A stretch of DNA of 7,996 nt. Origin: Proteobacteria bacterium SPGG2 (lineage in GTDB: Bacteria > Pseudomonadota > Gammaproteobacteria > Acidiferrobacterales > SPGG2). Every line of letters starts with the position of its first letter. Position 1 is the stretch's first letter. Of the stretch, positions 1-6,058 are shown one piece after another. The notes under the pieces are model-generated. The model was given only the letters and a program-made list of their open reading frames with translations. It did not search any database and was not told the origin of the DNA. Made by a program: the position numbers and the translations under genes. The DNA lies in contig LXTK01000028.1 of NCBI GenBank assembly GCA_001643475.1, positions 1 to 7,996 of the forward strand, written 5' to 3'.

Positions 1-2
1 CG

Positions 3-755
3 GATGTGGTTGGTATGCGCTTGCGGGCCAAACATAAGGGTGATCGATACGTTCTCAACGGCAGTAAGATGTGGATCACCAATGGTCCCGACGCTGACAC
101 CTTAATCGTGTATGGGAAAACCGATGCCAAGGCCGGACCCAAGGGTATTACCGCCTTCATCATCGAGAAGGAATTCCCCGGTTTCTCCACGGCCCCGAAG
201 TTGGACAAGCTGGGTATGCGTGGATCGAATACCTGCGAGCTTATATTCAAGGATTGTGAGGTACCCGAAGAGAACGTGTTAGGTGAGATCAATAAGGGTT
301 TGAAAGTGCTAATGAGTGGGCTCGACTATGAACGCTTGGTGTTGTCGGGCGGTCCGCTCGGACTTATGCAAGCTTGCATGGACATCGTTGTACCGTACGT
401 GCACGAGCGTTCCCAGTTCGGCAAACCGATCGGCGAGTTCGAACTCATGCAAGGCAAGCTCGCTGATATGTATAGCACCATGAATGCCTGCAAGGCCTAC
501 GTCTACACAGTGGCTAAAGCCTACGATCGCGGCGAGACCAGCCGCAAAGATGCGGCCGGGGTGATTTTATATGCAGCGGAAAAGGCAACGTGGATGACAC
601 TGCAAGCGATCCAAGCCCTAGGGGGCAATGGATACATAAATGACTATCCCACCGGGCGGCTGCTGCGCGACGCAAAACTCTACGAGATTGGCGCCGGCAC
701 CTCCGAGATTCGTCGCATGCTGATCGGTCGCGAGTTATTTGACGAAACGGCTTAG
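3..755 (+). CDS. ivd: Isovaleryl-CoA dehydrogenase-type acyl-CoA dehydrogenase (5' end outside window)
   Basis: FAD-dependent acyl-CoA dehydrogenase that would oxidise a short branched acyl-CoA (isovaleryl-CoA in leucine breakdown) to the 2,3-enoyl-CoA and pass electrons to ETF. The frame is open to the left edge, so the N-terminal domain is missing. The first in-frame GTG, at 6, is an internal valine. What remains is the middle beta domain (WITNGPDADTLIVYGKTD) and the C-terminal helical domain. Two sites place it in the IVD subgroup. There is a glutamate in LDYERLVLSGGPLGLMQ (codon 330-332), where IVD carries its catalytic base in helix G. There is an alanine in IGAGTSEIRR (codon 693-695), where MCAD-type enzymes carry their catalytic Glu. 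GGNGYINDYPTGRLLRDAK is also characteristic. The stop codon TAG shares its G with the next gene's GTG. No carboxylase (liuB/liuD-like) gene follows as in usual leucine operons, so the in vivo substrate may differ from isovaleryl-CoA. Confidence 0.93.
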   Translation, partial: DVVGMRLRAKHKGDRYVLNGSKMWITNGPDADTLIVYGKTDAKAGPKGITAFIIEKEFPGFSTAPKLDKLGMRGSNTCELIFKDCEVPEENVLGEINKGLKVLMSGLDYERLVLSGGPLGLMQACMDIVVPYVHERSQFGKPIGEFELMQGKLADMYSTMNACKAYVYTVAKAYDRGETSRKDAAGVILYAAEKATWMTLQAIQALGGNGYINDYPTGRLLRDAKLYEIGAGTSEIRRMLIGRELFDETA

Positions 756-931
756 TGGCACTCGAAATGCGCAAGCGGTGTGAGAAGTGTGATGCAAATA
801 TCGACGCCAATGGTGAGGCGTATATCTGTTCCTACGAATGTACGTTCTGTGCGAACTGTGCAACCAACATGAAACACGGTTGTCCCAGCTGTGGAGGTGA
901 GTTGCAACAAAGACCTCGGCGCACAGCTTAA
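755..931 (+). CDS. DUF1272 family small zinc-binding protein
   Basis: A 58-residue protein beginning MALEMRKRCEKC when GTG is read as Met. Eight cysteines, C9, C12, C25, C29, C32, C35, C43 and C46, form CxxC pairs (CEKC, CTFC, CPSC) that look like two zinc sites of a compact zinc-ribbon or treble-clef fold. ICSYECTFCANC followed by GCPSCGGEL near the C-terminus, with a basic RPRR tail, is the pattern I recall for DUF1272. The start chosen is GTG at 755, because family members begin with M-A-L-E-like residues; the alternative ATG at 767 would cut these off. The GTG overlaps the dehydrogenase stop (TAGTG), which predicts translational coupling and one transcript. The molecular function of DUF1272 is not known to me. 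It is probably cytoplasmic, since no signal peptide or membrane segment is visible. Confidence 0.9.
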   Translation: MALEMRKRCEKCDANIDANGEAYICSYECTFCANCATNMKHGCPSCGGELQQRPRRTA

Positions 932-1018
932 GGGTAAAACCCATGGAACTGGCGGTGTCAGGGGGCTCAAGTTATGCAGAATGGTCGCTCAGGAAATGTT
1001 TGAATCGACACTTTAATT

Positions 1019-2218
1019 ATGGTGAAAACAATGAATGCTCATGATCCCGTTGTTATCGTAGGCGCCGCCCGCACACCCATGGGTGGATTCCAAGGTGACC
1101 TCAAAGACGTACCAGCGCCAGACCTCGGTGCCACCGCCATCAAATCGGCGCTAGAAAAGGCCCGCGTACCCGCCGCAGACATACAAGAAGTAATCATGGG
1201 TTGTGTGTTGCCGGCCGGGCAACGCCAAGCACCGGCACGGCAGTCCTCGCTGGGCGCCGGCATCCCGCTAAGTGCCGGTTGTACCACTATTAACAAAATG
1301 TGTGGGTCTGGCATGAAAGCAGCGATGCTAGCCCATGACCTCATCATCGCCGGCACCAATGATGTGATGGTGGCTGGCGGCATGGAGAGTATGAGCAACA
1401 CACCCTATATCATACCCAAGGCACGCGACGGTTTGCGTATGGGTCACGCGCAACTACTGGACCATATGTTTGTCGACGGGCTCGAGGATGCCTATGACAA
1501 AGGGCGGTTGATGGGAACGTTTGCTGAGGATACGGCTGATCGCTATAACTTTTCGCGTGACACCCAGGACGCATTTGCCATTGAGTCACTAACGCGAGCA
1601 AAGAAGGCCATCGACAACGGTAGTTTCGACGATGAAGTGGTCAGTGTTACGTTCGAAACGCGCGGTGGCGAAAAAACAGTCACTCGCGATGAACAACCCC
1701 ATAAGGCGAATATGGAAAAGATACCCAAACTAAGGCCCGCGTTTCGCAAGGACGGCACCGTCACCGCTGCCAACTCTAGTTCCATTTCTGATGGCGGGGC
1801 GGCGCTTGTATTGATGCAACTCTCAGAAGCGGAACGGCGCGGCCTTAAACCATTGGCAAAGATCCTAGCCCACACCACGCATTCGCACGAACCAGCGTGG
1901 TTTACTACTGCACCAGTGGGTGCCATCAAGAAGCTATTGGAAAGGGTTTCTTGGTCGACATCGGACGTGGATCTCTTCGAGATCAATGAGGCCTTTGCCG
2001 TCGTGACGCTGGCCGCGATCCACGACCTCGAACTCTCGCCTGAGAACGTCAATGTACATGGTGGTGCCTGTGCGCTCGGCCACCCAGTTGGCGCGTCTGG
2101 TGCCCGTATCGTGGTGACCTTACTGGCGGCGTTAAAAAAGTATAACCTTAGACGCGGCGTGGCGGCTTTGTGCATCGGTGGTGGTGAAGCAACCGCGATG
2201 GCCGTCGAACGACTCTGA
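1019..2218 (+). CDS. Acetyl-CoA C-acetyltransferase (thiolase II family)
   Basis: Thiolase of 399 residues, the normal length for a biosynthetic-type or acetoacetyl-CoA thiolase. It would cleave a 3-ketoacyl-CoA (acetoacetyl-CoA or 2-methylacetoacetyl-CoA) with CoA to acetyl-CoA plus a shortened acyl-CoA, or run in reverse. The N-terminal thiolase domain has AARTPMGGFQG near residue 17 and the nucleophilic Cys95 in NKMCGSGMKA. The C-terminal domain has NEAFA at 323-327, His355 in GGACALGHPVGASGAR, and the acid/base Cys385 in CIGGGEA. All catalytic residues are present. The start is ATG 1019; an in-frame TGA at 1001 rules out a longer protein, and ATG 1031 (Met5) is the alternative. No strong Shine-Dalgarno is visible ahead of either. 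It lies 87 nt after the DUF1272 gene and 6 nt before the isomerase gene, so it is probably in the same operon as both. Confidence 0.94.
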   Translation: MVKTMNAHDPVVIVGAARTPMGGFQGDLKDVPAPDLGATAIKSALEKARVPAADIQEVIMGCVLPAGQRQAPARQSSLGAGIPLSAGCTTINKMCGSGMKAAMLAHDLIIAGTNDVMVAGGMESMSNTPYIIPKARDGLRMGHAQLLDHMFVDGLEDAYDKGRLMGTFAEDTADRYNFSRDTQDAFAIESLTRAKKAIDNGSFDDEVVSVTFETRGGEKTVTRDEQPHKANMEKIPKLRPAFRKDGTVTAANSSSISDGGAALVLMQLSEAERRGLKPLAKILAHTTHSHEPAWFTTAPVGAIKKLLERVSWSTSDVDLFEINEAFAVVTLAAIHDLELSPENVNVHGGACALGHPVGASGARIVVTLLAALKKYNLRRGVAALCIGGGEATAMAVERL

Positions 2219-2224
2219 GCCTAA

Positions 2225-2827
2225 ATGACGAGTCCCATCGACTTCTATTTCGACTTTTCGTCGCCCTACGGCTATCTTGCCAGTCACCGTATCGACAAGA
2301 TAGCCGAACGTCATGGTCGCTCGGTTACATGGCGTCCCTATTTGATGGGGGTCGTTTTTAAAATCAACGGCCGCACACCTTTGCGGGAAATACCGTTAGT
2401 CGGCGATTACGTACGCCGAGACTTTTCGCGATCCGCACGACTTCATGGGGTGCCGTTTAATGCGCCGTCGCGCCTGCCGATCTCGGGGGTAGCCGCCAGT
2501 CGCGCATACTATTGGCTCTACGACCAAGATCCGCAGAAGGCAAAGGCATTGGCACAAGCACTTTACGGCACCTATTTTGTCGATGACAAGAACATCGCCG
2601 AACCTGATGTCGTGGCTGCCGTCGCCGAATCCTTAGGTATCGATAGTGGTGCGGTGACCGAGGCATTACAGGACGCCGACGTCAAGAATCGACTTCGGCA
2701 GGAGACGGATGCTGCTATTGCACGCGGCGTGTTCGGCTCACCTTACGTTGTTGTTGACGATGAACCCTTTTGGGGCAACGACCGGCTGGATCAGGTGGAT
2801 CGCTGGCTTGAAACCGGCGGCTGGTGA
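2225..2827 (+). CDS. 2-hydroxychromene-2-carboxylate isomerase-like protein (DsbA/GST-kappa fold), copy 1
   Basis: Protein of 200 residues, a typical length for the HCCA isomerase (NahD) and GST-kappa family, which is a thioredoxin-like domain with an inserted helical domain. The N-terminal strand and active site FYFDFSSPYGYLAS (7-20) carries Ser13, where NahD has the serine that contacts glutathione; there is no CxxC, so it is not an oxidoreductase of the DsbA type. GVFGSPYVVVDDEPFWGNDR (168-187) contains the conserved cis-proline (Pro173) and the family's FWG motif. NahD itself isomerises hydroxychromene carboxylate in naphthalene degradation, but no dioxygenase or ring-cleavage gene is visible here. 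The close link to thiolase (6 nt gap) instead suggests a glutathione-dependent isomerisation or conjugation step on a CoA-linked or aliphatic intermediate. That is an inference. The 3' end meets the minus-strand thioesterase with only 4 nt between stop codons. Confidence 0.88.
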   Translation: MTSPIDFYFDFSSPYGYLASHRIDKIAERHGRSVTWRPYLMGVVFKINGRTPLREIPLVGDYVRRDFSRSARLHGVPFNAPSRLPISGVAASRAYYWLYDQDPQKAKALAQALYGTYFVDDKNIAEPDVVAAVAESLGIDSGAVTEALQDADVKNRLRQETDAAIARGVFGSPYVVVDDEPFWGNDRLDQVDRWLETGGW

Positions 2828-2831
2828 GCTG

Positions 2832-3254
2832 TTATTCGCTGTGCGGTGGAATCGAATAAGTGGCGGTGACATGGGCCACGAGCTCATCCTCGCCGTCACG
2901 AAATAGGCGGACTTCCCCCACCGCCAGCCGTTTACCGAGTTTCAGAATGCGGGCTTCGGCAATAATATCGCCGGGTAAAGGACGTCGCAAAAAGTTGATG
3001 TTCAGATTTGTGGTAACCGCGAGCTCCACCGGACCAATCATGCTCAACACGGCGGCGTACACGGCCAGGTCGGCGAGACTCATCATCACTGGCCCCGCAA
3101 TCGTCCCACCCGGGCGAACGAAATCTTCGCGGTACGGTACGCGCATCTTGGCCACACCACGGTCGAGCCGCTCGATTACAACCCCGAGCTGACCAACAAA
3201 GGGTAGGCGATCACGGGCAATTTCTTCGAATTCAGCAATGGAAATACGTGACAT
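2832..3254 (-). CDS. Hotdog-fold thioesterase, PaaI-like
   Basis: Single hotdog domain of 140 residues. These proteins hydrolyse acyl-CoA thioesters and often relieve CoA sequestration beside catabolic clusters. The central helix region FVRPGGTIAGPVMMSLADLA (about 45-64) corresponds to the HGG...LAD active-site segment of PaaI. Here the usual His-Gly-Gly is replaced by a PGG...AGP arrangement, while the LAD acidic residue (Asp62) is kept. The following TTNLNINFLRRPLPGD and LGKRLAVGEV segments are typical of this group of short proteobacterial thioesterases. The start is ATG at 3254 (minus strand); upstream there is only a weak purine-rich AAAGAG ribosome binding site. It is convergent with the isomerase gene and divergent from the hydratase gene, so it is transcribed alone in this window. 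The specific acyl-CoA substrate cannot be read from sequence. Confidence 0.85.
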   Translation of the reverse strand: MSRISIAEFEEIARDRLPFVGQLGVVIERLDRGVAKMRVPYREDFVRPGGTIAGPVMMSLADLAVYAAVLSMIGPVELAVTTNLNINFLRRPLPGDIIAEARILKLGKRLAVGEVRLFRDGEDELVAHVTATYSIPPHSE

Positions 3255-3360
3255 TTCGCTCTTTAGAACTACGATCCGTCATCACGGCTTGATGTCTCAG
3301 GCCCTCTAGTCGCAGAATCGGAAACTATCGCCAGATTAAGTAAGACCGAGGAGAACCCCA
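3255..3360. promoter_or_regulatory. Divergent intergenic region between thioesterase and hydratase genes
   Basis: These 106 nt lie between two divergently oriented start codons and so must hold the promoter or promoters for the thioesterase (leftward) and the hydratase-ligase pair (rightward), unless one gene is read from farther away. A weak sigma-70-like candidate for the rightward unit is TTGATG (3289-3294) with CAGAAT (3313-3318) at 18 nt spacing, four of six matches in each box. A short inverted repeat, CCGT-CATC-ACGG (3276-3287), could be an operator half or a chance hairpin. The existence of regulatory DNA follows from the layout; the individual boxes are tentative. Confidence 0.4.
3348..3354 (+). 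promoter_or_regulatory. Ribosome binding site of the hydratase-like gene
   Basis: GAGGAGA lies 6 nt before ATG 3361. It is the clearest Shine-Dalgarno among the metabolic genes here and fixes the start at MSRPVSQ. Confidence 0.8.
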
Positions 3361-4167
3361 ATGAGTCGTCCAGTAAGCCAGGTTGTTTCCGATGAGACGC
3401 TGCTGTTACGGGATGATGTAGACGGCGTCACTACATTAACGCTTAACCGGCCTAAGCAGTATAACGCGCTGTCGGAGGCGATGTTAGCGGCATTACAACA
3501 AACCCTCGATGAGATCGCCCAAGATAGCTCCGTGCGGGTGGTGATACTTGCTGGTGCCGGCAAGGCCTTCTGCGCCGGGCACGATCTCAAGGAGATGCGC
3601 GCAAATCCCAACAAAGAGTACTACCGCACTTTGTTCCAAAACTCCAGCCACATGATGCTAACGATGACTCGTATCCCCCAACCGGTGATCGCTCGTGTCC
3701 ATGGCATAGCTACTGCTGCCGGTTGTCAACTGGTTGCGACTTGCGATCTCGCGGTGGCATCCCATAACGCTCGTTTCGCAACCTCTGGCATCAATCTGGG
3801 ATTGTTCTGCTCGACTCCAGGTGTAGCGTTGAGTCGAAATGTCTTAAGGAAACATGCCATGGAAATGTTGCTAACGGGCGAGTTCATCAGCGCCGATGCC
3901 GCCGTGCAACTGGGGCTAGTAAATCGCGCGGTTGAACCGGAATCTCTCGACAAGGAAACGTTGGCGCTGGCACGACATATCACAGATAGATCGGCCGTCG
4001 CAGTCCGCACCGGCAAACAGATGTTCTATCGGCAAATCGACCAAGCCCTCGAACCGGCCTACGAGTTCGCTTGTGAAGTGATGGCGGAGAACATGATGGC
4101 TGAAGACGCGGGCGAGGGTATCGACGCCTTCATTGATAAACGTGATCCGGTTTGGCGGGGAAAGTAG
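3361..4167 (+). CDS. ECHDC3-like enoyl-CoA hydratase/isomerase homologue lacking both usual catalytic glutamates
   Basis: Crotonase-fold protein of 268 residues, the normal family length. The N-terminal NRPKQYNALSEAM (29-41) and the oxyanion-hole segment GKAFCAGHDLKEM (67-79) are intact, as is VHGIATAAGCQLVATCDLAV (113-132). Rat mitochondrial enoyl-CoA hydratase uses Glu144 and Glu164. By motif alignment the first is Gln123 here (GCQL instead of GCEL, codon 3727-3729) and the second is Gly143 (FATSGINLG instead of FGQPEILLG, codon 3787-3789). The segment INLGLFCSTPGVALSRNVLR closely resembles the ECHDC3 group, whose members share this feature, and the C-terminus FIDKRDPVW also fits it. It probably binds acyl-CoA, but ordinary hydration is doubtful. 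It is preceded by a strong GAGGAGA and followed 25 nt later by the acyl-CoA synthetase, so the pair is likely co-transcribed. Confidence 0.9.
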   Translation: MSRPVSQVVSDETLLLRDDVDGVTTLTLNRPKQYNALSEAMLAALQQTLDEIAQDSSVRVVILAGAGKAFCAGHDLKEMRANPNKEYYRTLFQNSSHMMLTMTRIPQPVIARVHGIATAAGCQLVATCDLAVASHNARFATSGINLGLFCSTPGVALSRNVLRKHAMEMLLTGEFISADAAVQLGLVNRAVEPESLDKETLALARHITDRSAVAVRTGKQMFYRQIDQALEPAYEFACEVMAENMMAEDAGEGIDAFIDKRDPVWRGK

Positions 4168-4192
4168 ACAAGCGGGGGTGTCCATATCCGAT

Positions 4193-5836
4193 ATGACTGC
4201 CAATCCGTATGAGACCGGGCTCGATCGGGTCGAAGCCAATTACACGCCGCTATCACCGCTGAGCTTCATCGAGCGCACTGCCGCGGTATATCCAGACCAC
4301 ATCTCCATCATTCATGGTGATCAACGTTATACCTGGCGAGAGACATACAGCCGTTGCCGACGCCTCGCATCGGCGCTAACGAAGATGAAAATCGGCGTAG
4401 GCGATACCGTTACCGTCATGGCCCCCAATACGCCCGCAATCTATGAAAGCCATTTTGGTGTACCCATGAGCGGCGCCGTATTAAACACCCTTAACGTTCG
4501 CCTAGACGCCAAAACTATCGCGTTTATTTTAGAGCAGGGTGACGCTAAGGTATTGATTACCGACAAAGAGTACTCTGAAACCATCGAAGAAGCATTGAAG
4601 CACGTAAAAAACAAACCGAGGGTCATCGATATCGACGATGCGTTGGCCACGTCTGGACAACTAATCGGCGAGATGACTTACGATACCTTACTCGAGGAAG
4701 GCACACCGGATTTCGCTCCCCGCCTACCTGACGACGAGTGGCGAGCCATATCGCTAAACTACACCTCCGGCACAACTGGTAACCCCAAGGGCGTCGTCTA
4801 TCATCATCGCGGTGCTTATCTCAACGCACTCAGCAACATACTTGCCTGGGATATGGGCCATCATCCCATCTATTTGTGGACCTTGCCCATGTTTCATTGT
4901 AATGGTTGGTGCTTTCCGTGGACGCTAGCAGCGCTTGCCGGTACCAGTGTGTGTCTGCGCAAAGTCGAAGCACAAAGTATTTTCGCGGCCATCGCCGATC
5001 ATGGCGTCACTCACTTTTGCGGTGCACCCATCGTTCTAAATTTGATCATCAATGCGAAGCCAGAAGAACGACGCGATTTTAATCACACGGTGAAAGTGAT
5101 GACGGCGGCCGCCCCTCCGCCGGCGTCAGTACTCGCGGCCATGGAACAAGCCGGCTTTCACATGACGCACGTGTACGGGCTTACGGAAACCTATGGCCCT
5201 GCCGTCGTATGTGCCTGGAAGGATGAATGGAATCAACGGCCATCAGAAGAGCAGGCAAAGCTAAAATCCCGGCAGGGTGTCAACTATCATGCCCTGCGGG
5301 GTTTGCAGGTAATCGACCCGGCAACCATGATACCGGTCCCTGCTGATGGCGAAACAATGGGTGAAGTCATGTTTCGCGGCAACATCGTCATGAAAGGCTA
5401 CCTTAAGAACGACAAAGCAACCCAAGACGCTCTGAGGGACGGTTGGTTTCATTCGGGCGATCTCGGTGTTATGGAACCAGATGGGTACATTAAGCTCAAA
5501 GATCGCTCCAAAGACATCATCATCTCCGGGGGCGAGAATATCTCTTCCATTGAAGTTGAAGATATCCTTTATCGTCACCCCGCCGTGCTCGAAGCTGCGG
5601 TGGTTGCGCGCCCAGACAATAAGTGGGGCGAGACGCCGTGCGCCTTTGTCACCCTTAAGGAAACAGCCGAGGAGATCACGGCCGAGGCGATAATCAGCTT
5701 CTGCCGGGACAATCTCGCGCACTATAAAGCACCCAAGACAGTATTGTTTGGGCCACTGCCGAAAACGTCGACCGGCAAAATTCAGAAGTTCAAACTGCGC
5801 GAGCAAGCTGGAGAGTTGGGAAGTTTGTCGGACTAG
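4193..5836 (+). CDS. AMP-forming acyl-CoA synthetase (acyl-activating enzyme family)
   Basis: ATP-dependent acid:CoA ligase of 547 residues. It would activate a short- or medium-chain, perhaps branched, carboxylic acid to its CoA thioester via an acyl-adenylate. All core motifs of the adenylating superfamily are present: P-loop YTSGTTGNPKG (190-200), YGLTETYG (328-335), SGDLG with the ATP-ribose Asp423, the hinge and A8 segment KDRSKDIIISGGENISSIEVE (437-457; 21 residues, key Arg439 and Gly446-Gly447), and PKTSTGKI with catalytic Lys529. The sequence resembles the bacterial relatives of plant acyl-activating enzymes rather than FadD. ATG 4193 is preferred because relatives begin MxxNPYExGLDRxxxNY. 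An in-frame ATG at 4133 would add 20 residues that overlap the hydratase gene and show no domain. The ribosome site is unclear (GGGGGTG at 4174-4180, 12 nt upstream). The stop codon TAG overlaps the first base of the hairpin-rich repeat. Confidence 0.94.
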   Translation: MTANPYETGLDRVEANYTPLSPLSFIERTAAVYPDHISIIHGDQRYTWRETYSRCRRLASALTKMKIGVGDTVTVMAPNTPAIYESHFGVPMSGAVLNTLNVRLDAKTIAFILEQGDAKVLITDKEYSETIEEALKHVKNKPRVIDIDDALATSGQLIGEMTYDTLLEEGTPDFAPRLPDDEWRAISLNYTSGTTGNPKGVVYHHRGAYLNALSNILAWDMGHHPIYLWTLPMFHCNGWCFPWTLAALAGTSVCLRKVEAQSIFAAIADHGVTHFCGAPIVLNLIINAKPEERRDFNHTVKVMTAAAPPPASVLAAMEQAGFHMTHVYGLTETYGPAVVCAWKDEWNQRPSEEQAKLKSRQGVNYHALRGLQVIDPATMIPVPADGETMGEVMFRGNIVMKGYLKNDKATQDALRDGWFHSGDLGVMEPDGYIKLKDRSKDIIISGGENISSIEVEDILYRHPAVLEAAVVARPDNKWGETPCAFVTLKETAEEITAEAIISFCRDNLAHYKAPKTVLFGPLPKTSTGKIQKFKLREQAGELGSLSD

Positions 5837-5862
5837 CAGGTTGCTGAAAAACAGCAACCTGC
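5836..5862. repeat. Perfect 11-bp hairpin with AAAAA loop at the synthetase stop codon
   Basis: GCAGGTTGCTG (5836-5846), loop AAAAA (5847-5851), then CAGCAACCTGC (5852-5862): all 11 pairs are Watson-Crick. The last base of the acyl-CoA synthetase stop codon is the first base of the stem. No T-run follows, so it is not a standard intrinsic terminator, but it could protect the 3' end of the mRNA. Confidence 0.8.
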
Positions 5863-5883
5863 GTGCAGTACATGGACGCACTG

Positions 5884-5917
5884 CCATTCCTCAATCACGT
5901 AAGTGATTGAGGAATGG
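5884..5917. repeat. Perfect 15-bp hairpin with GTAA loop
   Basis: CCATTCCTCAATCAC (5884-5898) and GTGATTGAGGAATGG (5903-5917) are exact reverse complements separated by GTAA. This is the longest perfect inverted repeat I found in the window. It would form a stable stem in RNA or a cruciform in DNA. Confidence 0.88.
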
Positions 5918-5918
5918 A

Positions 5919-5947
5919 GGAAACGGGAAACTGTGTTTTCCGTTTTC
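5919..5947. repeat. 13-bp hairpin with two G-T wobble positions
   Basis: GGAAACGGGAAAC (5919-5931), loop TGT, then GTTTTCCGTTTTC (5935-5947). Eleven pairs are Watson-Crick and two are G-U in the plus-strand RNA; on the minus strand these become A-C mismatches. If conserved, this asymmetry suggests the plus-strand RNA is the folded form. Confidence 0.7.
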
Positions 5948-5949
5948 GA

Positions 5950-5982
5950 GCTGAAAAAGATCCACGGACGGATTTTTTCAGC
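5950..5982. repeat. Right-end hairpin containing the second GCTGAAAAA repeat
   Basis: GCTGAAAAAGATCC (5950-5963) pairs with GGATTTTTTCAGC (5970-5982) across the 6-nt loop ACGGAC, with one bulged G (5959). The T-run lies inside the stem rather than after it. A terminator role is possible but weak. Confidence 0.7.
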
Positions 5983-6040
5983 ATCTTTATAGTTACTCGC
6001 GCTTCCTTGAGGAAACGTTAGCCAAAAAATTGCATTCTAC

Positions 6041-6049
6041 AGGAGGGAG
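6041..6049 (+). promoter_or_regulatory. Ribosome binding site of the DUF2889 gene
   Basis: AGGAGGGAG is a strong Shine-Dalgarno, with 9 nt between its end and ATG 6059 (12 nt from the AGGAGG core). No ATG, GTG or TTG lies in frame between it and 6059, so the start is secure. No convincing sigma-70 promoter is seen between the hairpin element and this site. Confidence 0.75.
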
Positions 6050-6058
6050 TACTTACGC

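Larger units (their letters stand above)
5836..5985. repeat. MITE-like non-coding element of four tandem hairpins
   Basis: About 150 nt with no reading frame, made almost entirely of inverted repeats. GTTGCTGAAAAA (5840-5851) at the left end and the reverse complement of the right end, GATGCTGAAAAA (from 5974-5985), match at 11 of 12 positions, which looks like a pair of terminal inverted repeats. Between them lie two further hairpins (5884-5917 and 5919-5947), and each end is itself part of a hairpin. The layout (short, no coding, TIRs, next to a stop codon) fits a miniature inverted-repeat transposable element or another small dispersed repeat. CTAG occurs at 5833-5836 on the left but is not repeated on the right, so no target duplication is established. 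Copies elsewhere in the genome cannot be seen from this window. Confidence 0.6.

Noticed and set aside
932..1018. GGGT-AAA-ACCC mini hairpin after the DUF1272 gene
   Set aside because: Only four base pairs with no T-tract; likely chance. Nothing else in this 87-nt gap is supported.
1543..2175. 210-residue minus-strand open frame
   Set aside because: It is antisense to the thiolase over conserved catalytic segments; the composition is Ser/Ala-rich as expected for a mirror frame.
4133..4192. Longer synthetase reading frame starting at ATG 4133
   Set aside because: It would overlap 35 nt of the hydratase gene, and its 20 extra residues show no domain sequence; relatives begin near MTANPYETGLD, which is ATG 4193.
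5261..5887. 208-residue minus-strand open frame
   Set aside because: It lies almost wholly antisense to the clear acyl-CoA synthetase, its translation has no recognisable motif, and it would begin inside the hairpin element.
5950..5985. Intrinsic terminator after the synthetase
   Set aside because: The T-run is within the stem arm and no T-tract follows the hairpin; the terminal-repeat explanation fits better, though weak termination is not excluded.
6003..6022. Integron attC-like core CGTTAGCC next to the hairpin block
   Set aside because: The GTTRRRY consensus fails at one position (C for R), no matching RYYYAAC partner is seen, and there is no integrase or cassette pattern.
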